DNA from: Clostridia bacterium
GTDB taxonomy: Bacteria > Acidobacteriota > Terriglobia > Terriglobales > Acidobacteriaceae
Direction of reading: 5' to 3'
Assembly: GCA_035561135.1 (NCBI GenBank)
Contig: DATMYA010000014.1
Span: forward strand, 1-64,000
Length of the DNA: 64,000 nt
The position numbers were made by a program, and so were the translations under genes. This document shows, in pieces, positions 34,751 through 43,867 of this stretch. Below the pieces are notes generated by a model, which worked only from the letters and a program-made list of their open reading frames with translations, searched no databases and was not told where the DNA came from. How positions within the stretch are numbered: the stretch's first letter is position 1; every line of letters starts with the position of its first letter.

Positions 34751-35761
34751 CTATCGAACCGGAAGACCTGCAGAATAACTGCTGAGTACCTTCATGTAGT
34801 TCGCGCGCTCAAACGCAGCCGGATGCGCGACGTTCTTCTGGCTCATGCTTCCCTGCATCTGCGCTATGGAGTCGTACTCGTGTTCTTCGAGCCAGCCTCC
34901 CAGGTTCGTTCGCAGCGTGGACACGTACTCGATGCCGTGCTCCAACAGCGCTGAGGTCGTCATCGCCACCTTGGCGCCCGCCATGATCGACTTCACGATG
35001 TCTTCCGCCGTATGTACACCGCCCGTGATCGCCATATCAGCCTTGATCTTGCCGAACAGAATGGCTACCCAGTGCAAGCGCAGCTTCAACTCGTTGGACC
35101 GGCTGAGCACTAGATTCGGAACGACCTCTAACGCGTCTAGATCGAAATCAGGCTGATAGAAGCGGTTGAACAGTACCAGCGCATCCGCACCAGCTTTGTC
35201 GAATCTCTGAGCCATGTTGCCCATCGCGCTGAAGAACGGCCCGATCTTAACCGCGACCGGAATCTTCAGCGTGGACTTAACCGCCGCTACGAGTTCGACG
35301 TACATGTTCTCTACGTCGGCACTCGCCATGGCGGGGTCAGTCGGCAGGAAGTAAATGTTCAGTTCGACGGCATCGGCGCCCGCCTGCTCCATGTCTTTGG
35401 CGTAGCGAACCCATCCGCCCTTGGAGACACCGTTCAGGCTGGCGATGACCGGAATCTTCACCGCCGACTTCGCCTTACGGATGTGCTCGAGGTAGGCGTC
35501 TGGACCGAGGTTGTACGTCTGCATATCCGGGAAGTAGCTTTGCGACTCCGCGGAGACATCGGCACTGTTCCACAGAAACCGGTCGAGTTCGTTGCTCTCG
35601 ATGTTGATCTGTTCTTCGAAGAGCGAGTGCAGCACGACGGCGCCCGCACCCGCATCTTCCATTTTCCGAATGTTCGCTACGTCCTTGCACAGAGGGCCGG
35701 CCGAAACGACGATCGGGTTATTCAGTTGCAATCCGAGGTACTTCGTTCTCAGGTCGGTCAT
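34751..35761 (-). CDS. Dihydroorotate dehydrogenase-like flavoprotein
   Basis: FMN-binding TIM-barrel protein, 336 aa, of the dihydroorotate dehydrogenase family. ATG 35761 overlaps the nifJ stop by 4 bp (ATGA); longer in-frame starts run into nifJ. N-terminus YLGLQLNNPIVVSAGPL, then VIASLNGVSKGGWVRYA, PVAVKIGPFFS and ITGGVHTAEDIVKSIMAGA resemble the FMN-phosphate-binding region. Members next to nifJ are not classical PyrD; electron transfer to or from ferredoxin is a plausible role. No other pyrimidine genes are nearby, so a role in pyruvate or redox metabolism is inferred. Confidence 0.87.
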   Translation of the reverse strand: MTDLRTKYLGLQLNNPIVVSAGPLCKDVANIRKMEDAGAGAVVLHSLFEEQINIESNELDRFLWNSADVSAESQSYFPDMQTYNLGPDAYLEHIRKAKSAVKIPVIASLNGVSKGGWVRYAKDMEQAGADAVELNIYFLPTDPAMASADVENMYVELVAAVKSTLKIPVAVKIGPFFSAMGNMAQRFDKAGADALVLFNRFYQPDFDLDALEVVPNLVLSRSNELKLRLHWVAILFGKIKADMAITGGVHTAEDIVKSIMAGAKVAMTTSALLEHGIEYVSTLRTNLGGWLEEHEYDSIAQMQGSMSQKNVAHPAAFERANYMKVLSSYSAGLPVR

Positions 35762-38700
35762 TTTGCCGCTCCCTTGCTCAGCGAGGCCGCAGTTTCCTGC
35801 TTGGCTTCGGTTGTTTCCGTAGTGGCTCCGTCGAACTTCTGCGTCGCCAGGTACTCGTACTGCTTCCAACGACTCTTCACATCCTGTTGCGCTTCCTTCA
35901 GTAGCTCAGCGGCTCCTTCAGGATTGCTCTGGCGCAACATCGTGTAGCGAGTTTCGTTGTAGATGTACTTGTCAAGTTCGATGCTTGGAGCCTTCGAATC
36001 AAGCTGGAATGGGTTCTTGCCCTGTTCCGCGAGTGCCGGGTTGTAACGGAACATCGGCCAGTGACCGGACTGAACTGCAAGCTTCTGCTGGTCGAGTCCG
36101 TGCACGAGGTCGTATCCGTGAGCGATGCAGTGGCTGTACGCGATGATGAGCGACGGCCCGTCGTACGCCTCGGCTTCAAGGAAAGCCTTCAGCGTCTGCA
36201 TATCGCTGGAGCCCATCGCGACCCGTGCTACGTACGCCGGATAGTTCATCGCGATCATTGCCAGGTCCTTCTTCGGACGCGGCTTGCCGCCAGCAGCGAA
36301 CTTTGCGACTGCGCCACGCGGTGTGGACTTCGACATCTGGCCACCGGTGTTCGAGTAAACCTCGGTATCCAGCACCAGGATGTTCACGTTCCGGCCGCTG
36401 GCCAGCACGTGATCCAAGCCGCCGTAACCGATGTCGTACGCCCAACCGTCGCCGCCGACGATCCACACGGCTTTCTTGACCAGTGCGTCGGCCAAGCTGA
36501 GCAGGTCGCGGCCTTCCGCCGTCTTGACGCCGGCCAGCTTCTTCTTCAGTTCAGCAACACGTTCACGCTGCGCCTTGATGCCAGTCTCGTTCGACTGGTC
36601 GGCCGCAAGGATCGCCTTGACGAGTTCTTCGCCAAGTTGCGCGGCCATGCGGACCACCAGTTCGCGCGCGTACTCGGTCTGCTTGTCGAGTGACAGGCGG
36701 ATTCCAAGACCGAACTCGGCGTTGTCTTCAAACAGCGAGTTCGACCACGCGATGCCACGTCCGTCATTGTTGGCCGTGTAGGGTGTGGTCGGCAGATTCG
36801 CGCCGTAAATCGACGAACAGCCAGTCGCATTCGCGACCACCGTGCGATCTCCGAACAATTGCGTCATCAGCTTGATGTACGGCGTTTCGCCGCAACCAGA
36901 GCAGGCGCCGGAGAACTCGAATAGCGGCTGCAGGAGTTGAACGTCCTTGATCTGGCTCATGCTGATCTGGCGACGGTCAATCTCGGGGATATTGAGGAAG
37001 AATTCCCAGTTTCGCGCTTCGTCTTCGCGGATCGGAGGCTGCGCGGCCATGTTGATGGCCTTGTGCTTCGTCTCCGTCTTGGACTTCGCCGGGCACGCTT
37101 CAATGCAGAGTGCGCAACCGGTGCAATCTTCCGGCGCGACTTGCAGCGTGTACTTCGATTCCGCAAAGTTCTTCCACTTCGCGGGAACCGACTTGAAGCC
37201 TTCGGGAGCATCCTTCAGCACGTCGCTCTCGTACACCTTTGCACGGATGACCGCGTGCGGGCATACCAGGACGCACTTGCCGCACTGAATGCAGAGCGTT
37301 TCATCCCACACCGGAATCTCCAGTGCGATGTTGCGCTTCTCCCACTGCGCCGTCCCCGTCGGGTACGTGCCGTCGATCGGCATCGCGCTTACCGGAAGTA
37401 GATCGCCGTCACCGCTGATAATCGGCGCAAGCACCTTCTGCACAAATTCTGGCGCCGCTGCCGGCACCGCCGGACGCACCTCAAAGGTGCTGCTAACCGT
37501 TGCCGGAATCTTTACTTCAAACAGGTTTTCGAGCGTGGAGTCAACGGCCGCAAAATTCTTCTGCACCACGGATTCGCCGCGCTTGCCGTAAGTCTTCTTA
37601 ATGGCCTTCTTGATTGCGTCGATTGCTTCGTCGCGAGGCAACACGCCGCTGATGGCGAAGAAGCAGGTCTGCATGATGGTGTTGATGCGTCCACCCATGC
37701 CGGTTTCGCGCGCGACCTTGTAGCCATCGATCACGAAGAGCTTTAGCTTCTTTCCGATAATCTGCTGCTGGACGGTGCGCGGCAGCTTGTCCCAAACCTC
37801 ATCCGGCCCGTAGGGGGAATTGAGAAGGAACGTAGCTCCATCTTCGGCCGGCTTCAGCATGTCAACGCGCTCAAGGAACGTGAACTGGTGGCAAGCCAGG
37901 AAGTTCGCACGCGTGATGAGATAGCTGGAGCGAATCGGACGAGGTCCGAAGCGCAAGTGCGAAGTCGTCAGCGAACCGGACTTCTTCGAGTCATAGACGA
38001 AGTAGCCCTGCGCGTAATTGTCCGTATCTTCGCCGATGATCTTGATCGAGTTCTTGTTCGCGCCGACCGTGCCGTCTGCACCAAGTCCGTAGAACAGCGC
38101 GCGGACCGTACCCGGGTCCTCGGTCGAGAAGTTCGGATCGTAGTCGATGCTGGTGTGCGTGACGTCGTCCACGATGCCAACAGTGAAGTGGTTCTTGCTC
38201 TGCTTCGCCGCAAGCTGGTCAAACACGCCCTTCACCATTGCCGGAGTGAATTCCTTCGAGGACAGGCCGTAGCGGCCGCCAATGATCTTCGGCATAGCCT
38301 TCATCGGCAGAGTGCCGGAACTGAACGCTTCGCTCAGGGCCGTCACCACGTCCATATAAAGAGGCTCGCCCGTGGAGCCCGGCTCCTTGGTGCGATCCAG
38401 CACGGCAATCGATTTCACCGTGGCCGGCAGCGCCTTCAGGAAGTGCTCAATCGAGAACGGACGATACAGGCGGACCTTCAACAGGCCGATTTTCTCGCCC
38501 TTGCTGACCAGGTACTCCACTGCTTCCTGCGCCACTTCGGCGCCGGAGCCCATGATAATGATGACTCGCTCGGCATCGGGTGCGCCCATGTAATCGAACA
38601 GCCTGTACTGGCGGCCGGTGATGGCGGCGAACTTGTCCATCGCGTTCTGCACGATGGTCGGGATAGCGAGATAAAAGGGATTTACGGTCTCGCGCGCCTG

Positions 38701-39378
38701 GAAATACACGTCAGGATTCTGCGCAGTGCCGCGAATGAACGGACGATCCGGCGAGAGCGCGCGGGCACGATGCGCCTGCACCAGTTCATCGCTGATCATC
38801 GCTTTCAGATCGTCAATCTTGAGTTGCTCCACCTTCGCAACTTCGTGCGAGGTGCGGAAGCCGTCAAAGAAATGCAGGAACGGAATGCGCGATTCGAGCG
38901 TCGCGGCTTGCGCGATCAGCGCTGTATCCATCACTTCCTGTACGGAATTCGAGGCGAGCAGCGCCCAGCCAGTCTGGCGAACAGCCATCACATCCTGATG
39001 GTCGCCGAAGATCGAGAGCGCCTGTGCGGCCAGGGAGCGCGCGGCCACATGCATCACCGTTGGGGTGAGTTCGCCTGCGATCTTGTACATGTTGGGGATC
39101 ATGAGCAGCAGGCCCTGTGCCGACGTGAACGTCGTCGCGAGTGAACCGGCTTGCAGCGCTCCGTGCAATGCGCCCGACGCTCCGCCCTCGCTCTGCATTT
39201 CAACTACGCTGGGGATGGTGCCCCAGATATTTGGCTGGCCGTCTGAGGACCACTGGTCTGACCACTCGCCCATCGGCGACGAAGGAGTGATCGGATAAAT
39301 TGCAATGACTTCGTTGACCTTATGCGCAACGTAAGCCGCTGCTTCATTTCCGTCGATTGTGACCTTTGTTCTATTCAT
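35758..39378 (-). CDS. nifJ: Pyruvate:ferredoxin (flavodoxin) oxidoreductase
   Basis: Single-chain PFOR of 1206 aa, full length. It oxidatively decarboxylates pyruvate to acetyl-CoA and CO2 with reduction of ferredoxin or flavodoxin, using thiamine diphosphate and three [4Fe-4S] clusters. Visible: VIAIYPITPSSPMGEW in the first domain; two ferredoxin-like motifs CIQCGKCVLVCPHAV and CTGCALCIEACP near residues 700-760; ACSGCGETPYIK and GDGWAYDIGYGGLDHVLASG in the TPP domain; TEVYSNTGGQMSKSTPRG near the TPP site. No strong ribosome site was seen. A CRP-like site (39657) and a structured hairpin (39529-39580) lie in the leader. Presence suggests anaerobic or facultative metabolism. Confidence 0.96.
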   Translation of the reverse strand: MNRTKVTIDGNEAAAYVAHKVNEVIAIYPITPSSPMGEWSDQWSSDGQPNIWGTIPSVVEMQSEGGASGALHGALQAGSLATTFTSAQGLLLMIPNMYKIAGELTPTVMHVAARSLAAQALSIFGDHQDVMAVRQTGWALLASNSVQEVMDTALIAQAATLESRIPFLHFFDGFRTSHEVAKVEQLKIDDLKAMISDELVQAHRARALSPDRPFIRGTAQNPDVYFQARETVNPFYLAIPTIVQNAMDKFAAITGRQYRLFDYMGAPDAERVIIIMGSGAEVAQEAVEYLVSKGEKIGLLKVRLYRPFSIEHFLKALPATVKSIAVLDRTKEPGSTGEPLYMDVVTALSEAFSSGTLPMKAMPKIIGGRYGLSSKEFTPAMVKGVFDQLAAKQSKNHFTVGIVDDVTHTSIDYDPNFSTEDPGTVRALFYGLGADGTVGANKNSIKIIGEDTDNYAQGYFVYDSKKSGSLTTSHLRFGPRPIRSSYLITRANFLACHQFTFLERVDMLKPAEDGATFLLNSPYGPDEVWDKLPRTVQQQIIGKKLKLFVIDGYKVARETGMGGRINTIMQTCFFAISGVLPRDEAIDAIKKAIKKTYGKRGESVVQKNFAAVDSTLENLFEVKIPATVSSTFEVRPAVPAAAPEFVQKVLAPIISGDGDLLPVSAMPIDGTYPTGTAQWEKRNIALEIPVWDETLCIQCGKCVLVCPHAVIRAKVYESDVLKDAPEGFKSVPAKWKNFAESKYTLQVAPEDCTGCALCIEACPAKSKTETKHKAINMAAQPPIREDEARNWEFFLNIPEIDRRQISMSQIKDVQLLQPLFEFSGACSGCGETPYIKLMTQLFGDRTVVANATGCSSIYGANLPTTPYTANNDGRGIAWSNSLFEDNAEFGLGIRLSLDKQTEYARELVVRMAAQLGEELVKAILAADQSNETGIKAQRERVAELKKKLAGVKTAEGRDLLSLADALVKKAVWIVGGDGWAYDIGYGGLDHVLASGRNVNILVLDTEVYSNTGGQMSKSTPRGAVAKFAAGGKPRPKKDLAMIAMNYPAYVARVAMGSSDMQTLKAFLEAEAYDGPSLIIAYSHCIAHGYDLVHGLDQQKLAVQSGHWPMFRYNPALAEQGKNPFQLDSKAPSIELDKYIYNETRYTMLRQSNPEGAAELLKEAQQDVKSRWKQYEYLATQKFDGATTETTEAKQETAASLSKGAAK

Positions 39379-39528
39379 TGGATGAGTCCATTCTCTCTAG
39401 CATACGAAAACGGTTCTAGTCGCTGTACCGCCAAGCGTGCCACGGCTTGGGGTTAAGATCGGTTTTCAATCTTTCCCTAACCTCAACTTGGCGGCAACCT
39501 TCTCCCGGAAAAGTCTCTTCTGCTACGG

Positions 39529-39580
39529 CTGCCCGTCCGGAGTCCCCGGCAGGCTTGGCTGCCGGGGTGGTCGTGGGCAG
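39529..39580 (-). promoter_or_regulatory. Two-stem structured element in the nifJ leader
   Basis: Perfect inner stem CCCCGGCAG / CTGCCGGGG (39544-39552, 39559-39567; 6-nt loop) inside an outer pair CTGCCC / GGGCAG (39529-39534, 39575-39580) with an asymmetric internal loop. It lies about 150 bp upstream of the nifJ start codon. I could not match it to a known riboswitch class. Confidence 0.5.
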
Positions 39581-39656
39581 GGTGAAACTGCGCAAATCAC
39601 ACGACCGCAAGCAGATAGAGCATGTTCTGATTAGACTTCCCGGCATCTCAAATCGC

Positions 39657-39672
39657 TGTGATTGACGTCACA
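39657..39672. promoter_or_regulatory. CRP/FNR-family-like binding site
   Basis: TGTGATTGACGTCACA matches the CRP consensus TGTGA-N6-TCACA at all ten fixed positions. It is 279 bp upstream of the nifJ start codon, on the far side of the structured leader. Confidence 0.5.
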
Positions 39673-39725
39673 ACCGAAGGTGACCCATGACAGCGCGTCA
39701 CCAGGTTTTGTGCGGTTTCACAGGC

Positions 39726-40853
39726 TTAGGCGAGAGTCTTGCGGAAGCGCGCCGCCGCGAGCGCGAAGGTAGCGACACCCATAATCGCCAGCGCCATGAA
39801 CTGCGGCCACAACACCGCCAGTCCCGTCCCCTTCAGGAACAGCGCGCGGATCACAACCAGATAATAGCGGAGCGGATTGATGTAGGTGAGCCACTGCACC
39901 GGATCGGGCATGTTGGCGATGGGGAACATGAACCCCGATAACAGGACTGCCGGGAAGTAGAACAGGAAGGTGCTCATCATCGCCTGTTGCTGTGTCTGGC
40001 TCACGGTCGAGATCAACAGCCCGATTCCAAGTGTCGTCGTAAGATACAGCAGAGTCGCCACGAGCAGCAGGAGCAGGCTTCCGCGCAGAGGAATCTGGAA
40101 CCAGAGCACGCCTGCTATTGCTACGAGCGCCGCATCCACAAGACTGATGATCGCAAAAGGCGCGGTTTTTCCGAGAATAAACTCCATCGGGCGAATGGGC
40201 GTCACGATGATCTGCTCCATCGTGCCGATCTCCTTTTCGCGCACGATAGCCAGGCTGGTCAGCAGGAACGTGATGAGCATCACGATGATGGCGATCACGC
40301 CGGGTACATAGAAATTGCGGCTCTCCAGGTTCTCATTGAACCAGGCTCTCCGCGCCACCTCCACGCGCCCCGGCGTCTTGCGCTGTCCGGCCAGTTGCAT
40401 CCGCTTCAGCAGCACGCGTTGAGAAAACTGGTCCGCAATCGCGCCCGAATAGTTCAGGACGATGTTCGCGGTGTTCGAATCCGTGCCATCCACCAGGAGT
40501 TGCAGGTCGGCGGTCTTCCCCGCGCGCACGTCTGCCCCAAGTCCTTTGTTCATCCGGAGCACAACTTGCGCCTGTCCACGGTCCAGCATCTCCAAGGCGT
40601 CCGCGTCGCGCGAGACGGTCGCCACCTGCTCAAAGTAACCGGACTGCATGAAGCGGCTCGCAATCTCTCGACTCTCCACACTGTTGTCCAGGTCGAAAAG
40701 CGCGACCGAGATGTGGCGAACGTCGGTCGTCACCGCATACCCGATTATCAGCACCTGCATCAACGGAAGAATGAAGATAATGCGCAGCATTTTCGGATCG
40801 CGAAATGCCTGCAGGAACTCCTTGATCAGCATGTGCTTGATACGTTCCAGCAT
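39726..40853 (-). CDS. ABC-2 type transporter permease (YbhR-like)
   Basis: A 375-aa membrane permease. One N-terminal helix (IIFILPLMQVLIIGYAV), an extracytoplasmic domain of about 150 residues, then five helices. The motif EKEIGTMEQIIVTPI is typical of ABC-2 permeases of drug exporters. It is the last of six genes (regulator, HlyD, two ATPases, two permeases) in the order of E. coli ybhGFSR, separated by 2 bp from the preceding permease. Probably the second half of a permease heterodimer. Confidence 0.9.
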   Translation of the reverse strand: MLERIKHMLIKEFLQAFRDPKMLRIIFILPLMQVLIIGYAVTTDVRHISVALFDLDNSVESREIASRFMQSGYFEQVATVSRDADALEMLDRGQAQVVLRMNKGLGADVRAGKTADLQLLVDGTDSNTANIVLNYSGAIADQFSQRVLLKRMQLAGQRKTPGRVEVARRAWFNENLESRNFYVPGVIAIIVMLITFLLTSLAIVREKEIGTMEQIIVTPIRPMEFILGKTAPFAIISLVDAALVAIAGVLWFQIPLRGSLLLLLVATLLYLTTTLGIGLLISTVSQTQQQAMMSTFLFYFPAVLLSGFMFPIANMPDPVQWLTYINPLRYYLVVIRALFLKGTGLAVLWPQFMALAIMGVATFALAAARFRKTLA

Positions 40854-40855
40854 GG

Positions 40856-41989
40856 CTAGACCAACCTCTTCCTGAACTTCACATTTGCCAGCGCAAACAT
40901 CACGACGGCGAACGCACCCAGCAGCGCTATCTCCGCGGCCAACACCTGCACCCCAACACCCTTCAGGTAAATGCCTTTGATGATCGACACGAAATATCGC
41001 GCCGGAATGAGATGGGTGAGCACCTGGATTGGCACCGGCATGTTGGCGATAGAGAACATGAAACCAGAGAGCAGGAACGACGGCACGAATGTCACCACCA
41101 TTGCCGTCTGGCTTGCCAGCAATTGTTTCTTTGCGGCAATCGAAATCAACATGCCCAGCGAGAGCACTCCAACAAGAAACACGGCCGACACCGAAAACAG
41201 CAGTAAGACGCTGCCGCGCAGCGGCACGTGGAAGAGCACCTCACCCATGCCTACAGCCAGGACCACGTCCAACATGCCAAGCGCAAAGTAGGGCAGTAGC
41301 TTGCCGGTAATAAGTTCCACGCCGCGTATAGGGGTCGCGATCAGTTGTTCCATCGTGCCCGTCTCCCACTCGCGCGCAACCGTCAGGGACGTGAGCAATG
41401 CGGCAATCACCATCATGATCACCGCTATCAGGCCGGGGATGATGTAGTTCTTCGATTCCAGATCGGTGTTGAACCAGACGCGAGGCCGCACATCCAGCGG
41501 CGCGCGCGGAGGAGTCAGTCCCGCTCGTTTCAGCTTCTGCACGGTTGCTTGCCGCGAGAATGCCTGCGTTGCCATCTCTGCGTACCCGAGCGCAAGCACT
41601 GCCGTATTCGAGTCAGTTGCGTCTGTTATCACTTGCACCTGCACCGTACGCCCGGCTTCGAACTGCTGAGAGAAATCGCGAGGAATGACCAGACCGGCCA
41701 GGGCCTCTCCGGAATCGATTGCCGCTTCAACGTCGCGAGCGGTGTCCGCGTATCCGAGCAGCGAGAAATATCGCGAGCCGGTGAAGTTGCTGACCAGTTC
41801 GCGGCTCTGAGAAGTCTGGCTCTGGTCCCACACGATCAGCGGCACGTTATCCACGTCGAGGGTAAGCGCGTACCCGAATAGCAGGAGCATTAACATCGGA
41901 ATCGCGATAGCCACCGCCAGGCTTCGCGGATCTCTCCGTATGTGCAGGAATTCCTTTCTCGACACCGCCAGCACGCGTTGCAGCTTCAT
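40856..41989 (-). CDS. ABC-2 type transporter permease (YbhS-like)
   Basis: A 377-aa permease with one N-terminal helix (VAIAIPMLMLLLFGYAL), a periplasmic domain, and five C-terminal helices. The AREWETGTMEQLIATPI segment matches ABC-2 permeases. Its start overlaps the upstream ATPase stop by 4 bp. It is similar in plan to the next permease, so a heterodimeric channel is likely. The substrate would be drugs or other lipophilic compounds; unknown. Confidence 0.9.
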   Translation of the reverse strand: MKLQRVLAVSRKEFLHIRRDPRSLAVAIAIPMLMLLLFGYALTLDVDNVPLIVWDQSQTSQSRELVSNFTGSRYFSLLGYADTARDVEAAIDSGEALAGLVIPRDFSQQFEAGRTVQVQVITDATDSNTAVLALGYAEMATQAFSRQATVQKLKRAGLTPPRAPLDVRPRVWFNTDLESKNYIIPGLIAVIMMVIAALLTSLTVAREWETGTMEQLIATPIRGVELITGKLLPYFALGMLDVVLAVGMGEVLFHVPLRGSVLLLFSVSAVFLVGVLSLGMLISIAAKKQLLASQTAMVVTFVPSFLLSGFMFSIANMPVPIQVLTHLIPARYFVSIIKGIYLKGVGVQVLAAEIALLGAFAVVMFALANVKFRKRLV

Positions 41990-42951
41990 CGCCCAACCTC
42001 CTGCTGCGTACTTTCTGCCCTGTCTCGCGCTTCGATCAGCGACACGAAAACGTCTTCGAGCGATGGAACGATCGGTTCCACACGCGAGGGGCGGTACTCG
42101 TGCGCCTCAAGGTACGCGCGAACCGCCTCCGCCGCGCCAGCCGATGCCGCCACTACGTGCAGCGCGTTCCCGAACATCGCGACTTCACGCACTTCGGGCA
42201 GCCGTTCGAGCTCGAACATCGCATCCTGCGCCCGATCACAGCTCACCTCCAGGACGGTGTCGCTCATCATGTCTGTCTTGAGTGCGTGCGGCGCGCCGCT
42301 CGCAATCAGCTCGCCGCGGTAGATGAGCCCTATGCGATCGCAGTATTCAGCTTCTTCCATGTAATGCGTGGTAACGAAAACCGTTACGCCCTGCCCGGAA
42401 AGTTGATAGATAAGCTCCCAGAACTGACGCCGGCTGATGGGGTCTACTCCTGAGGTCGGCTCGTCGAGAAAGACAATCGGCGGTTCGTGGATGATCGCGC
42501 AGCCCAGTGCGAGCCGTTGTTTCCATCCGCCAGATAGGATGCCGGTGCGCGAATCCCTATGCTGCTGGAGCCCGGCCATCTCGATCACCCACTCTTTACG
42601 CTGGGCGCGCCGGTCTTTCGGAATTCGATAAATCCCGGCATAGAAGTCAATGTTCTCCTCCACCGTCAGATCCTCGTAGAGCGAGAACTTCTGGCTCATG
42701 TAGCCGATATGCCGCTTGATATCCTCCGACTGTTTGCGAATGTCGAAGCCGGCCACGGTGCCTTCCCCCGCCGTTGGGGCGAGAATCCCGCAGAGCATAC
42801 GGATTGTCGTCGATTTCCCCGCGCCATTCGGACCGAGGAATCCGAAGATCTCTCCGCGACTAACCTCAAAGCTGACACGGTTCACCGCGACGAAGTTTCC
42901 AAAGCGTCGCTCCAGCCCTCGCACGACTACGGCTTGTTCGTTTGCACTCAT
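41986..42951 (-). CDS. ABC transporter ATPase (second half of YbhF-like pair)
   Basis: A 321-aa cytoplasmic ATPase. Walker A GFLGPNGAGKSTTIRML; Q-loop YMSQKFSLYEDLTVEEN; signature LSGGWKQRLALGCA; Walker B IVFLDEPTSGVD. The signature reads LSGGW. C-terminus carries the PSLEDVFVSLIEARD motif of drug-export ATPases. It lies 4 bp after the other ATPase and overlaps the permease start by 4 bp. Confidence 0.93.
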   Translation of the reverse strand: MSANEQAVVVRGLERRFGNFVAVNRVSFEVSRGEIFGFLGPNGAGKSTTIRMLCGILAPTAGEGTVAGFDIRKQSEDIKRHIGYMSQKFSLYEDLTVEENIDFYAGIYRIPKDRRAQRKEWVIEMAGLQQHRDSRTGILSGGWKQRLALGCAIIHEPPIVFLDEPTSGVDPISRRQFWELIYQLSGQGVTVFVTTHYMEEAEYCDRIGLIYRGELIASGAPHALKTDMMSDTVLEVSCDRAQDAMFELERLPEVREVAMFGNALHVVAASAGAAEAVRAYLEAHEYRPSRVEPIVPSLEDVFVSLIEARDRAESTQQEVGR

Positions 42952-42955
42952 CGCT

Positions 42956-43867
42956 TCAACTCAGTACCGAAATGAATACGTCTTCCAGGCTCGGCTCGAT
43001 CGGCCGCACATCGATATCCGCGTAGCCCGCACCCCCAAGTAGGTTTGAAGCGGCCACGGTCGTTGAGTCAGGCTGCCGCGTGAGCAGGTGTATGCGATTC
43101 CCGAAGAGGCCGACGGAGATATCCGGAATCTGTTCGCGCAGCAGCTTCGCCGCCGCACGCACATTCGTCGTCCGCACTTGCAGAATTGTTCCCTTCAGCA
43201 GCCCTTTGACTTCCGCAGGCGTGCCGCACGCCAGCAGCTTGCCCTGGTGCACCATGGCTATTCGGTGGCAGCGTTCGGCCTCGTCCAGATACGCCGTGGA
43301 GACGAAGATCGTCACGCGTTCGCGCAACAGTTGATACAGGATTCGCCAGAAGTCTCTCCTGGATACCGGATCGACGCCGTTCGTCGGCTCATCCAGCAGC
43401 AGAACCTTCGGCGTGTGAATCAGCGCGCAAGCCAGGCCAAGTTTCTGCTTCATGCCTCCAGACAGATTCCCTGCCTGTCGTTTTCGGAACGGCGTGAGAT
43501 TGCTGAACGCCAGCAGTTGCGAGACCCTCTCCTCGCGTCCGCGCCGCGGAACCGAAAACAGGTCAGCATAGAAATGTATGTTCTCTTCCACCGTCAAGTC
43601 AGCGTACAGACCGAACTTCTGGCTCATGTAGCTGATCTGTTCTTTGAGAGCTTCGTTGTTGCGCACGATGTGCTTGTCCATCACCCAGGCATCGCCTGAG
43701 GTTGGCTCGAGAATTCCAGCCAACAGCCGCATCGTCGTCGTTTTGCCTGCGCCGTCGGGACCGACCAGTCCGAAGATCTCGCCCTCCGCCACATCGAGCG
43801 TCAGCGAATCCACGGCCGTGACCTTCTCGAAGCATCGCGTCAGCGAGTCGAGCCGGATTGCCTGCAT
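42956..43867 (-). CDS. ABC transporter ATPase (first half of YbhF-like pair)
   Basis: A 303-aa ATPase, start ATG 43867; the longer in-frame start at 44143 lies inside the HlyD gene. Walker A GLVGPDGAGKTTTMRLLA (Asp in the variable place); Q-loop SYMSQKFGLYADLTVEEN; signature LSGGMKQKLGLACALI; Walker B VLLLDEPTNGVD. The tail again has PSLEDVFISVL. Its start overlaps the HlyD stop by 28 bp. In E. coli these two ATPases are fused in YbhF. Confidence 0.92.
   Translation of the reverse strand: MQAIRLDSLTRCFEKVTAVDSLTLDVAEGEIFGLVGPDGAGKTTTMRLLAGILEPTSGDAWVMDKHIVRNNEALKEQISYMSQKFGLYADLTVEENIHFYADLFSVPRRGREERVSQLLAFSNLTPFRKRQAGNLSGGMKQKLGLACALIHTPKVLLLDEPTNGVDPVSRRDFWRILYQLLRERVTIFVSTAYLDEAERCHRIAMVHQGKLLACGTPAEVKGLLKGTILQVRTTNVRAAAKLLREQIPDISVGLFGNRIHLLTRQPDSTTVAASNLLGGAGYADIDVRPIEPSLEDVFISVLS

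Larger units (their letters stand above)
39379..39725. other. nifJ upstream region (347 bp, no gene)
   Basis: Between nifJ and the ABC operon, both on the minus strand. It holds a structured element at 39529-39580 and a perfect TGTGA-N6-TCACA site at 39657-39672. Short open frames here lack codon and homology support. The ABC operon must end here but has no strong terminator. Confidence 0.6.

Noticed and set aside
37888-39144. 418-codon open frame on the plus strand
   Set aside because: Antisense to nifJ, whose motifs are complete; it is a shadow of high-GC coding.
39416-39665. Small open frames in the nifJ leader
   Set aside because: Three overlapping frames on both strands of 65-76 codons, no ribosome site, and they cover the structured RNA element.
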